The position numbers were made by a program, and so were the translations under genes. Positions 57,441 to 64,000 of a stretch of 64,000 nt of DNA are shown one piece after another. The stretch covers positions 62,001 to 126,000 of the forward strand of contig JACRLB010000015.1 of the NCBI GenBank assembly GCA_016235445.1, in the 5' to 3' direction. A model generated the notes under the pieces. It did no database searches. It was given only the letters and a program-made list of their open reading frames with translations, and was not told where the DNA came from. The DNA comes from Chloroflexota bacterium. GTDB lineage: Bacteria; Chloroflexota; Anaerolineae; Anaerolineales; Villigracilaceae. Within the stretch, counting starts at the first letter, position 1. Each line of letters starts with the position of its first letter.

Positions 57441-58754
57441 ATTAAGAACCTGTTTCATAAACGCGGGCAGATCCACAGCCTCACGCGGACCAACGCGGAT
57501 TTCCCAGCCAGGCAATTCTTCTTCCACTTCACCTGAAAGCACCGCCACATGCCCAGGTAAAACAATCCGCTTCCTGCTGATCTTATCCGCAACGTTAAAT
57601 CCTTTGATGGCTTTGGCAATTCGTTCCGCGTCGAATTTGCCCGCCGCCCATGCCGTCAGCACCGACATGCCTTCCGCGTCTGTGACAACCAGCCAAGCGG
57701 GCAGGCCACTGCCTTCCACTTCGTTTGCAACCGCAAAGTATGTGATGCTGAAATTTGTCGTCACCAGCACAGGGCTTTCAGGTTTCGGCGAGTTGATCTC
57801 GTAAATTCCTGGCTGAACTTGAATCGGTTTTTGCGGGTCGGTGTAAATGTTTTCGCGCAGGACGAGCAATGGATAAAGCAATTCAGGTTTGAACTCGCTC
57901 AGTACAACGAAGCCCGCGTATTTTGCAATGGCTTGCGCGGCGGCGATGCCTTCATCTTTTGCGTCACATGGGAAAGCGATGATGGGATAGCCAAGCGAGC
58001 GCACATTCTTGAGCGCAAGTTTTCGCAATTGGGTATGGCGTGTTAATGACGCGCCCAATGTCGCCGCGGCAGGGTCGAGCACAATATCTTCGACACCTTT
58101 GGCCTGGACTTTTTGAGTCAACTCTGCGAGCGCATCGAGCGAATCCGCTCTCACCACGAGCGCGGCTTTGTGCTTCTTTGCAAGATCCGCCAACGGTTCA
58201 TAGTCGGACCGCTGCGCGTCTGCGGCGTAGATCAATGCTGATTCGCCAGCGAGCAGGCTGAGGCTTGAGTCAAGATGCGTGACGTCGTTTGCGATCAAAA
58301 TTAAGGGACGCTTGGTCACATCCCGAACGGCTTTTACCGCCGCTGTAAGGTCGCCATCCGCTTCCACAGCGAAACCGTCAATCGAAAAATCCATGCCAAC
58401 ATAATTAACTTTGTACGCTTCGGCTTTCGCAACTTTCGCGGCGAGGTCGGGGTCGCTGGCTTTGACGCGGATGAAGAGGCCAGGCTTGTTGTAAAAAGTT
58501 TTTTCGTGGCGGAACATGCAGACTTCGTTGCCCGCTTTGATTTCACTGCCCGCTTTCAACGTGACGAGCCGAATGGGCGGCGCGGATGATTCGGCGAGTT
58601 GTTTTTTCGATTCTTCGCTGACGTAGGGACACACGCCGAGTTCAACTTGTTTGGCGGCGAGTTTCATCGCGAAGGCGAGGCAGGTGGGAAAGCCGCATTC
58701 CTTGCAGTTGGTCTGCGGGAGCATTTTGTAAATTTGGATTCCTGACAAAGCCAT
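57438..58754 (-). CDS. acsC: Corrinoid iron-sulfur protein large subunit (CODH/ACS gamma)
   Basis: A 438-residue subunit. The N-terminal [4Fe-4S] motif is TNCKECGFPTCLAFAMKLAA with the fourth Cys in ELGVCPYVSEE. A TIM barrel follows (VNYVGMDFSIDGFAVEADGD, GYPIIAFPCDAKDEGIAAAQ), then the C-terminal cobamide domain (TNFSITYFAVANEVEGSGLP, DAEGMSVLTAWAAGKFDAER). It receives methyl from AcsE and gives it to AcsB. ATG 58754 was chosen because the family starts MALSGIQIYKML; the frame upstream is repeat DNA. Confidence 0.95.
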   Translation of the reverse strand: MALSGIQIYKMLPQTNCKECGFPTCLAFAMKLAAKQVELGVCPYVSEESKKQLAESSAPPIRLVTLKAGSEIKAGNEVCMFRHEKTFYNKPGLFIRVKASDPDLAAKVAKAEAYKVNYVGMDFSIDGFAVEADGDLTAAVKAVRDVTKRPLILIANDVTHLDSSLSLLAGESALIYAADAQRSDYEPLADLAKKHKAALVVRADSLDALAELTQKVQAKGVEDIVLDPAAATLGASLTRHTQLRKLALKNVRSLGYPIIAFPCDAKDEGIAAAQAIAKYAGFVVLSEFKPELLYPLLVLRENIYTDPQKPIQVQPGIYEINSPKPESPVLVTTNFSITYFAVANEVEGSGLPAWLVVTDAEGMSVLTAWAAGKFDAERIAKAIKGFNVADKISRKRIVLPGHVAVLSGEVEEELPGWEIRVGPREAVDLPAFMKQVLN

Positions 58755-58767
58755 GGTGTCTCCTTTG

Positions 58768-58857
58768 TAATTGGTAATTGGTGATTGGTAATTACCAATT
58801 ACCAATCACCAATTACCAATTACCAATTACTAATTACCAATCACCAATCACTAATCA
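58768..58857. repeat. TAATTGG tandem words, gap acsD-acsC
   Basis: About 90 bases of alternating TAATTGG, ATTACCAAT and TCACCAAT words with inner inverted symmetry. They separate acsD from acsC. Confidence 0.75.
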
Positions 58858-59814
58858 CACAGTAACGAGTTCTTCAATCGCGTCCTTAACTCGTTTCACC
58901 GATTCAGGATGCCTCAGCACAACAATATCCGCGCCCGATTCAACGAGCGACATCGCGGTGAGAGTTTCCCAATTAATAGCGCGGGCTTTCCAGTCGCCCC
59001 ATGCTTCGGGCACGCCTTCGCCAACCTTGGCTTCTTTTGTCTTCCATGCTTCGAAGCCAGGCGTGACGATCATCGGAAGTTGAGTCATCGCGTCGCCCTG
59101 CAATGCGGCGAGGCGCAAACGCTCCATCACCGAGTAGCCATACTCGATGCCATAGCCGAGCGCGCCCGTGGTCGGGTCCATCAGGATGCGGTCTTTGGGA
59201 ATGCCCATGTCGCTGACGAGAATGTTCAACTGCTTAGAGAGATTTACATCCATCGGCGCGCGCGCCTGCACAAGATGCCCGTTCGCCATTGCGGTGGCGA
59301 CAATGGTGCGATAGTTTTTATCCTCGCAGATGCCAAGCACGATCTTCTCGCCATTGGTTGCTTCGGAGACAGGCACAAGCAATTCATTATCTTTTTCCGC
59401 CTGCCCCGGCCCCCAGACGATGAGCGGGAGTCCCGTCGCGCTTAATACGGATTTGACGATTCGTACCGCGTCTTCAGGAGTATCTTCAACGGTCAACGCC
59501 AGGACGAGCAGGTCTGCTCCTGCTTCTTCGGCTTTTTTCGCCCATTGAGCGGGGTCCGCCATCGCCTCGCCCCAGACATCCGCCAGAAGCGGAGACCAGT
59601 CTTCAGGCTTGCGCGATTTGATCTCGATTGCGATAACGGGTTTGTTCGGCGCTTCGTCTCCGCTTGGCATCGCTTCGTATTGCAAATAGGGCATGGTGGT
59701 TTGTCCGCCGACCGTCACAGTCTTTGTGCGCGTGCCGCCCTCGGCGCTTGTCGCTCCAATGGTGACCGCGCGAATGCTTCCAGTCCATTTGTCTTTTGGA
59801 ATTTCGATGGGCAT
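58855..59814 (-). CDS. acsD: Corrinoid iron-sulfur protein small subunit (CODH/ACS delta)
   Basis: A 319-residue TIM-barrel protein. Family segments: GSIRAVTIGATSAEGGTRTK, VTVGGQTTMPYLQYEAM, PVIAIEIKSRKPEDWSPLLA, PLIVWGPGQAEKDNELLVPV, VQARAPMDVNLSKQLNILVS, RILMDPTTGALGYGIEYGYS and NWETLTAMSLVESGADIVVL. With AcsC it forms the corrinoid carrier. A repeat-filled gap of 300 bases follows upstream before the CBS gene, so a separate promoter is possible. Confidence 0.94.
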   Translation of the reverse strand: MPIEIPKDKWTGSIRAVTIGATSAEGGTRTKTVTVGGQTTMPYLQYEAMPSGDEAPNKPVIAIEIKSRKPEDWSPLLADVWGEAMADPAQWAKKAEEAGADLLVLALTVEDTPEDAVRIVKSVLSATGLPLIVWGPGQAEKDNELLVPVSEATNGEKIVLGICEDKNYRTIVATAMANGHLVQARAPMDVNLSKQLNILVSDMGIPKDRILMDPTTGALGYGIEYGYSVMERLRLAALQGDAMTQLPMIVTPGFEAWKTKEAKVGEGVPEAWGDWKARAINWETLTAMSLVESGADIVVLRHPESVKRVKDAIEELVTV

Positions 59815-60114
59815 TGTTTCTCCTTGTTTGATGTAGACATGTACACAAGTAAACAGGTAAACAGGTAAACAGGTGGACAGGTTACTTGTTTACCTGTCTA
59901 CCTATTTTGACAATGTCACATTTCAAAACCTTTTACCACAAAGTCCACAAAGGGTCACAACACTTGCGCCGCACTGCGTTCCCTGGCACCGCCCGCCAGG
60001 GCAGGTGTGTTGCAGTGCAGGTGAGGAGAGCAAAATGCTAAACCCACGTGTTACTTAGTGACCTTTGTGGTTAAGAACCTTGATTTCAGCTTTAATGTGA
60101 CATTGTCAAACTGT
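59815..60114. repeat. Set of nested inverted repeats between acsD and the CBS gene
   Basis: From outside inward: AAACAGGTAAACAGG tandem words with inverted partner (about 59845-59905); a perfect 16-bp pair TTGACAATGTCACATT (59907-59922) and AATGTGACATTGTCAA (60094-60109); ACCACAAAG and CTTTGTGGT (about 59934 and 60063); and the 29-base repeat (59981-60009) that recurs inverted at 35707-35735. The layering suggests successive insertions. There is no coding sequence. Confidence 0.75.
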
Positions 60115-60606
60115 TTACATTAATCCTGCTTTTCTTCTCGCTTCATCTCTTCTCTCGATAAACTGCTCGATTGGCGTTTTTCTCTCCGCCGCGAGTCCCA
60201 AATCCTTCAAGTCTTTTTCATCCTTCGCCGCCATGTGACGCAAAATATGACGATACGAAATATATGCGGCAGGATAAATAATCCCTGCCGAGTTGTGAAG
60301 CATGTATGCGATGCGAATGCCTTTGTCTTTCATCATCAGCGCGGCGAACTCCAGGGAAATATCTGCGGGTAATTCGGGCACGCCTTCGCTCATGATGTCT
60401 TCGGCGGTCAGCGTTTCATATCCTTCGCGGGCATAGGCACAAACCAACTCGTCCACACCGACCACGCCAATGCCGTGGCCTTCCGCATCGAGCACGCACA
60501 TCGCTTCGACATTCTTTTCCAGAAGGAAGCGGGCAATGTCCACGATGGGAGAGTCCCATTTGCAGGTTGGGACTCCGACGGTCATCAGGTCACGGACGAG
60601 TTTCAT
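60115..60606 (-). CDS. CBS-domain protein in the acs operon
   Basis: A 163-residue protein with two CBS motifs: VRDLMTVGVPTCKWDSPIVD ... CVLDAEGHGIGVVGVDEL, and AEDIMSEGVPELPADISLEF ... IRIAYMLHN. A basic C-terminal tail (RKTPIEQFIERRDEARRKAG) follows. CBS pairs bind adenine nucleotides (or NAD) and could report energy state. It lies between acsB and acsD, so it may tune the complex; this is inference from context. Confidence 0.85.
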   Translation of the reverse strand: MKLVRDLMTVGVPTCKWDSPIVDIARFLLEKNVEAMCVLDAEGHGIGVVGVDELVCAYAREGYETLTAEDIMSEGVPELPADISLEFAALMMKDKGIRIAYMLHNSAGIIYPAAYISYRHILRHMAAKDEKDLKDLGLAAERKTPIEQFIERRDEARRKAGLM

Positions 60607-60701
60607 TGTTTATGTAAACAAGTAGACACGTAGACAAGTAAACAGAAAAAAATAACCAGGCACACAATCAACGACAAAACTTGTGTACCTGTCTACCTTC
60701 A
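60607..60701. repeat. Tandem GTAGACA/GTAAACA words, gap acsB-CBS
   Basis: AAGTAGACACGTAGACAAGT near the CBS start and TTGTGTACCTGTCTACC near the acsB stop are inverted. Same wording as the outer layer at 59830-59905. Confidence 0.6.
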
Positions 60702-62897
60702 CTAGAACATCGCTTCCATCGCCATGGCGGGATGATTGTGCGCTTCGAGCCAGGCGAGCAAATCTTCAACTGAATTTACATTCCTTTCATCGGCGATCTT
60801 GTCCATGAAATCAGGGTCGCCTTCGCGTTCGCAGACGGCTTTCACGCCAGGGGTTTGCATCCCGCCGCCTGCAATGCCCGCCAGAGTGGAGAAGGTCATG
60901 CCTGCGGGAGTCATGGCAGTATCTTCGCGGCTGAGCACCATCACGCCGTTGGCTTCGGGGATGAGCATGACGATGCACTCGAAACATCCGCAAGCCGTCA
61001 TTGGATTCTCCATGATCGAGTACATGGCAACCTCGTTGACCACGCCATGCGACCCCATTTTGGCGTAATCGTTCGTGCCTTCCCAATAGCCTTTTTTCAT
61101 GTCCACAGACTTGCCGAGTTTGATCGGTTGATTCGGCCCTGTTGGGTTGATGCTGAACGAGGCTTTGCAGTCCAGCCAGTTGTAGGCGCCGCACAAGCCG
61201 AGTCGCTCAGGCGAAACCACGCAGACATGATTCGGTGCAAATGACTGACAGAGTGTGCAGGAATAGAATTCGTCCACTTTGTCATCCGTCAAATCGGCAA
61301 GACGCTTGTTGCGGAAATCGTACGAGACGCGCGCTTTCTCCAGCCATTCGGCATGGAGCGCAGGTTCGGTGACAATGGTCACTTGAACCTTGTCCACGAT
61401 TGCGCCGAAGTCTTCATGGAATCGTGCGTGCAGAATTTTGCCAAACGATTCAAGGCTAAAGCCTTTATCTGCCGCGGCATTCGAGATGCGAATCCACGCG
61501 ATGTCACGCTGGCCGACGTGTTGAATTCCGCTTGCGCCGTTCACAAAATAATGGACTTGTCTTTCCAGCACAGGCTCAAAGTCCTGCTGCATTTGCCGCC
61601 CCGCCACTTTGATAATGATGCCCATGTCCATCGAGCCTTGTGATTCAACTTTCGAGAAATCGGGGCCGATGACTTCGATCTTGCCATCGGTGACTTCATC
61701 CAGTTTTGCGCTGTGCAAATATTCAAATGCGCGGCTGTGTTTGCCGCCGAATTCCACGCGCAAATCTGCCTTGCGGACAACTTCACCTTCAAACGCGGAG
61801 CCGTACGGCACAGGCACATCCACGTTTGAGACTTTGACTTTGACGCCGCGAATCTCGATACATTTCTGAACGAGTCTTTCGGCTCTTTCCAAATCATCTT
61901 TGCCGTCAATTGCGCTAAACGGCATGGAGACAACGTGTTCATAAGTCGTCACGCCTGTCGGCAAAATCTCGGGGATGACCGTATCCGCAATCACAGGGAA
62001 ACCAAAGTTGATCGCGCCAGCGGCGGCGGCATATTTCAAATCATCCACTTCGCCGAGAGCCAGCACAAACGCGAAGACGCGCTCTTTGTTGTACAGCAAA
62101 ATTTCGCGGGACATGCCGGGTTTCATTCCGCCGAAAGTTAATGCGGAGCGGGTGGCAAAGCCCAGCGCGTAAATCGCAGAGATGGTATCCGTGCCAAACG
62201 GGACGGTGTAGGTGTCGTAACCAAGTTCAACGCCTTCTTCCTGCAATTGATGGATGATGCTTCGCCCATTGACATTGCCAGAGAGGAAGGTCAATATGTT
62301 GCGGCGTTGCAATTCGCGCACGATCTTGACCGCGACTTCATTCGATTTTGCGCATCCAACGATTGCGGCGAATCCAGGCATACGTCCATCCACAAGTTGA
62401 ATGCCCCACGAGCGCAGTTGAATATCGTCAATCGGGCCGTTGAGATGCCCGTCGTTCCCTCCTCTCCCTTCGGGAGAGGGGCTGGGGGTGAGGGCATTAT
62501 CGGGGCTGGTGAATGACGTGCCGCCCGCGAGGTGGAATCCCTGCATAGGTTCAGGTTGAAGCCCATAAGCGAAGCGCACCGCTTCAATCGTCTCAGCGGC
62601 AAGAAGCGTTGCCATTCCTGAATCGAGAGTCTCGCCCAGGTAGGGAGTCCATTTTGAAAAGGCGGGAATCGGATGAAGCATATCGCGCGCCTGTTTCAAT
62701 ACGGGTTTCAAGTCGCCGAGTTTTTCAACAGACTTGCCCGTCATGCCGAGAATGGTGGGGAGGTAGTACGCCGTGTTGGGGAACGAGACGGGAGTGTCTG
62801 CGCCTTTTTCAGTGATCGCCATGTGGAGCATGATCTCGGCTTCCGCTACAAGCGCGTTCGCGCCGCGCATGGCACGGGTGGCAATATATTTTGACAT
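60702..62897 (-). CDS. acsB: Acetyl-CoA synthase (CO-methylating), alpha subunit
   Basis: A 731-residue acetyl-CoA synthase. The A-cluster cysteines are in CTLCQSFAPNHVCVVSPERL followed by GLCGAYNWLDC, and in the CGC of TACGCFECIVML. Other family parts: LRSWGIQLVDGRMPGFAAIV, GNVNGRSIIHQLQEEGVELG, GTDTISAIYALGFATRSALT, INPTGPNQPIKLGKSVDMKK and AGMTFSTLAGIAGGGMQTPG. It joins CO, the methyl of AcsCD and CoA. Residues about 131-147 (NALTPSPSPEGRGGNDG) are encoded by a CCCTC-family repeat inserted in frame before the conserved GPIDDIQL. ATG 62897 starts at the expected place. Confidence 0.96.
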   Translation of the reverse strand: MSKYIATRAMRGANALVAEAEIMLHMAITEKGADTPVSFPNTAYYLPTILGMTGKSVEKLGDLKPVLKQARDMLHPIPAFSKWTPYLGETLDSGMATLLAAETIEAVRFAYGLQPEPMQGFHLAGGTSFTSPDNALTPSPSPEGRGGNDGHLNGPIDDIQLRSWGIQLVDGRMPGFAAIVGCAKSNEVAVKIVRELQRRNILTFLSGNVNGRSIIHQLQEEGVELGYDTYTVPFGTDTISAIYALGFATRSALTFGGMKPGMSREILLYNKERVFAFVLALGEVDDLKYAAAAGAINFGFPVIADTVIPEILPTGVTTYEHVVSMPFSAIDGKDDLERAERLVQKCIEIRGVKVKVSNVDVPVPYGSAFEGEVVRKADLRVEFGGKHSRAFEYLHSAKLDEVTDGKIEVIGPDFSKVESQGSMDMGIIIKVAGRQMQQDFEPVLERQVHYFVNGASGIQHVGQRDIAWIRISNAAADKGFSLESFGKILHARFHEDFGAIVDKVQVTIVTEPALHAEWLEKARVSYDFRNKRLADLTDDKVDEFYSCTLCQSFAPNHVCVVSPERLGLCGAYNWLDCKASFSINPTGPNQPIKLGKSVDMKKGYWEGTNDYAKMGSHGVVNEVAMYSIMENPMTACGCFECIVMLIPEANGVMVLSREDTAMTPAGMTFSTLAGIAGGGMQTPGVKAVCEREGDPDFMDKIADERNVNSVEDLLAWLEAHNHPAMAMEAMF
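62457..62503. repeat. In-frame CCCTC palindrome inside acsB
   Basis: TCCCTCCTCTCCCTTCGGGA ... GAGGGGCTGGGGGTGAGGG lies within the coding region and adds about 17 residues without a stop. It is a copy of the family at 47.6, 51.9 and 54.4 kb. Confidence 0.75.
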
Positions 62898-62910
62898 CGT
62901 TAATCTCCTC

Positions 62911-62958
62911 GTAATTGGTAAATGGTGATTGGTAATTACTATTTACCAATTACTAATC
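62911..62958. repeat. TAATTGG tandem words, gap acsA-acsB
   Basis: GTAATTGGTAAATGGTGATT and ATTTACCAATTACTAATC fill the 55-base spacer between the two main enzyme genes and touch the acsA stop codon. Confidence 0.7.
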
Positions 62959-64000
62959 AGCCGCCAATCCGTAAATCGCTTCGCGCCTTTGTGCGAGCGG
63001 CAACGCTTCAAGTTCATTCATCTTCGCATCGCCGCTTCTGCCGAATTTATTTTCCTCCCATGCGGGCAATCCCAACGCGGCGCGTTTTTTGTCAATGTGT
63101 GCGAGCGTGGCTTCGATCATCTTTTGTGGGTCGGGGATAAATTCCAGTTTGCCGCCGTAAATTTTTTCCCAGCCTTCGCTGATATATTTCAGCACCACAT
63201 CGCTGTCTGAAACACGATCAGGCATCCCGCTGACAGGTGACGCGCCGCCAAAAATCACATACGCGCCAGACGCAACACAATACGTTGCAATCGCCAGCGC
63301 CTTCTCGCTCATCCATTCGGGCGCAAGCCCCACCGCAGGGATTTGGTCAATGTCATCGCCAAGCCCGCCCTCTTCCACGATTTGAGTCAGCACGGTCAGG
63401 ATGCGGGTATTGTCCACGCATGAACCCATGTGGAGGACGGGAGGGATTCCCACCGTCTCGCAGATTTCTCTCAATCCGCTTCCGACTTCGCTGAGGCCTG
63501 CTTCGCCCAACATCAGCCCCAGCTTCCCTGCGGCAATTGCGCCGCAACCCGTTTGCACAACGAGCACATCCTTCTTGAGCAATGCCTTTACAACCAAATT
63601 ATGCAGATAATCCTGTGACGAGCGCGGATTGTTGCACCCCACAATCGCCGCCACACCGCGGATGCGTCCCGATATGATCGCGTCATTCAACGGGCGGAAG
63701 GATGCGCGGTAGGAACCTCCCAGCATGTAGTTGATATATTCATGCGAGAAGCCAGGGATTAAATCTTCCTTGATCTGCGGAATGCGCGTCTTGTCGTTAT
63801 CGCGATTCTTGAAATTATCAATCGCTACTTTCAAGATTTGCTTTGCAATCGTCAAGGCGTGATGTTCATCGAACTCGATATGAGTCGCCCCTTTGATCTT
63901 GACCTTCGGCGAAGTGGTGATGATGGCCGTGTGGAAATTCTGCGCCAGCCCAACCAGCGCCTGCATGATGCACTGCACATCCACAACCATCGCTTCGACC
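62953..64000 (-). CDS. acsA: Carbon monoxide dehydrogenase catalytic subunit, C-terminal part
   Basis: The reading frame enters from the right edge, since codons upstream of the internal ATG at 63990 (V-E-A-M-V-V-D-V-Q) are in frame. About 349 residues of the C-terminal half of AcsA/CooS are present. C-cluster ligand regions are AAIVGCNNPRSSQDYLHNLV, QTGCGAIAAGKLGLM and LHMGSCVDNTRILTVL. Others are KLEFIPDPQKMIEATLAHID and the closing PAWEENKFGRSGDAKMNEL. It reduces CO2 to CO, which reaches AcsB by an internal tunnel. It heads the operon acsA-acsB-CBS-acsD-acsC-acsV-acsE-metVF as seen here. Confidence 0.95.
   Translation of the reverse strand, partial: VEAMVVDVQCIMQALVGLAQNFHTAIITTSPKVKIKGATHIEFDEHHALTIAKQILKVAIDNFKNRDNDKTRIPQIKEDLIPGFSHEYINYMLGGSYRASFRPLNDAIISGRIRGVAAIVGCNNPRSSQDYLHNLVVKALLKKDVLVVQTGCGAIAAGKLGLMLGEAGLSEVGSGLREICETVGIPPVLHMGSCVDNTRILTVLTQIVEEGGLGDDIDQIPAVGLAPEWMSEKALAIATYCVASGAYVIFGGASPVSGMPDRVSDSDVVLKYISEGWEKIYGGKLEFIPDPQKMIEATLAHIDKKRAALGLPAWEENKFGRSGDAKMNELEALPLAQRREAIYGLAAD

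Noticed and set aside
55392-58857. CRISPR array from the regular TAATTGG words in the acs operon gaps
   Set aside because: The units are 7-8 bases, without spacers of constant length, in both orientations and in separate gaps; no cas gene is present.
59981-60009. tRNA or small RNA in the 300-base gap before acsD
   Set aside because: The structure is explained by nested repeats, one of which recurs at 35.7 kb; no cloverleaf with anticodon features was found.

Overview
The window looks like a stretch of chromosome from an anaerobic or facultatively anaerobic Chloroflexota bacterium, most likely of the class Anaerolineae. This is an inference from gene content (a bacterial acetyl-CoA synthase operon beside a haem A synthase, FlhB-free Cpa-type ATPases, propeller sensor kinases) and from the very dense load of short palindromic repeats. 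Nothing here fixes the species. No tRNA, rRNA or CRISPR array was seen.

Layout. 1-2.7 kb: a tiny membrane protein, an M20 amidohydrolase and a UPF0175/DUF3368 toxin-antitoxin pair. 2.7-7.5 kb: adenosine deaminase, then the conserved rpmH-rnpA-yidD-(beta-propeller lipoprotein)-yidC-jag block. 7.7-10.6 kb: a PfkB kinase, parA and parB, with a DUF433 gene between parA and parB. 11.7-24 kb: an amidohydrolase, then a signalling block (two histidine kinases, an OmpR regulator, a CpaE-like receiver-ATPase, a CpaF ATPase), followed by an HTH regulator, TPR, GNAT, V4R, a hydrolase and a DsbA-like oxidoreductase. 24-32.5 kb (minus strand): a NarL regulator with its giant propeller histidine kinase, haem A synthase and a 772-residue TPR protein. 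32.8-38.1 kb: polA and a two-gene unit whose second product appears to be a receiver-like/roadblock-like protein ending in a degenerate IS200-type (Y1) transposase domain. 38.1-43.7 kb: a membrane protein, a PLP enzyme, a diguanylate cyclase and an inserted nucleotidyltransferase pair. 43.8-47.5 kb: a sodium-pumping acyl-CoA decarboxylase operon. 47.8-50.3 kb: an MFS permease and a thioredoxin-reductase-like flavoprotein without the redox cysteines.

50.4-64 kb (minus strand) carries the carbonyl/methyl core of the Wood-Ljungdahl pathway: acsA (runs off the right edge), acsB, a CBS protein, acsD, acsC, the ASKHA reactivator, acsE and a fused metV-metF, then a GNAT, a degenerate HdrC-like protein and a malic enzyme gene broken by a repeat. 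Methyl-THF made by MetF is passed by AcsE to the corrinoid protein AcsCD, which is kept reduced by the reactivator. AcsA supplies CO and AcsB assembles acetyl-CoA.

The most unusual property of the window is its repeats. At least eight families of small palindromic elements fill most gaps. Some are nested inside one another, one is flanked by a 14-bp direct repeat, several sit in frame inside conserved enzymes (adding 8-25 foreign residues), and one splits the malic enzyme gene. The degenerate Y1-transposase fusion is the best candidate for an undescribed protein architecture.
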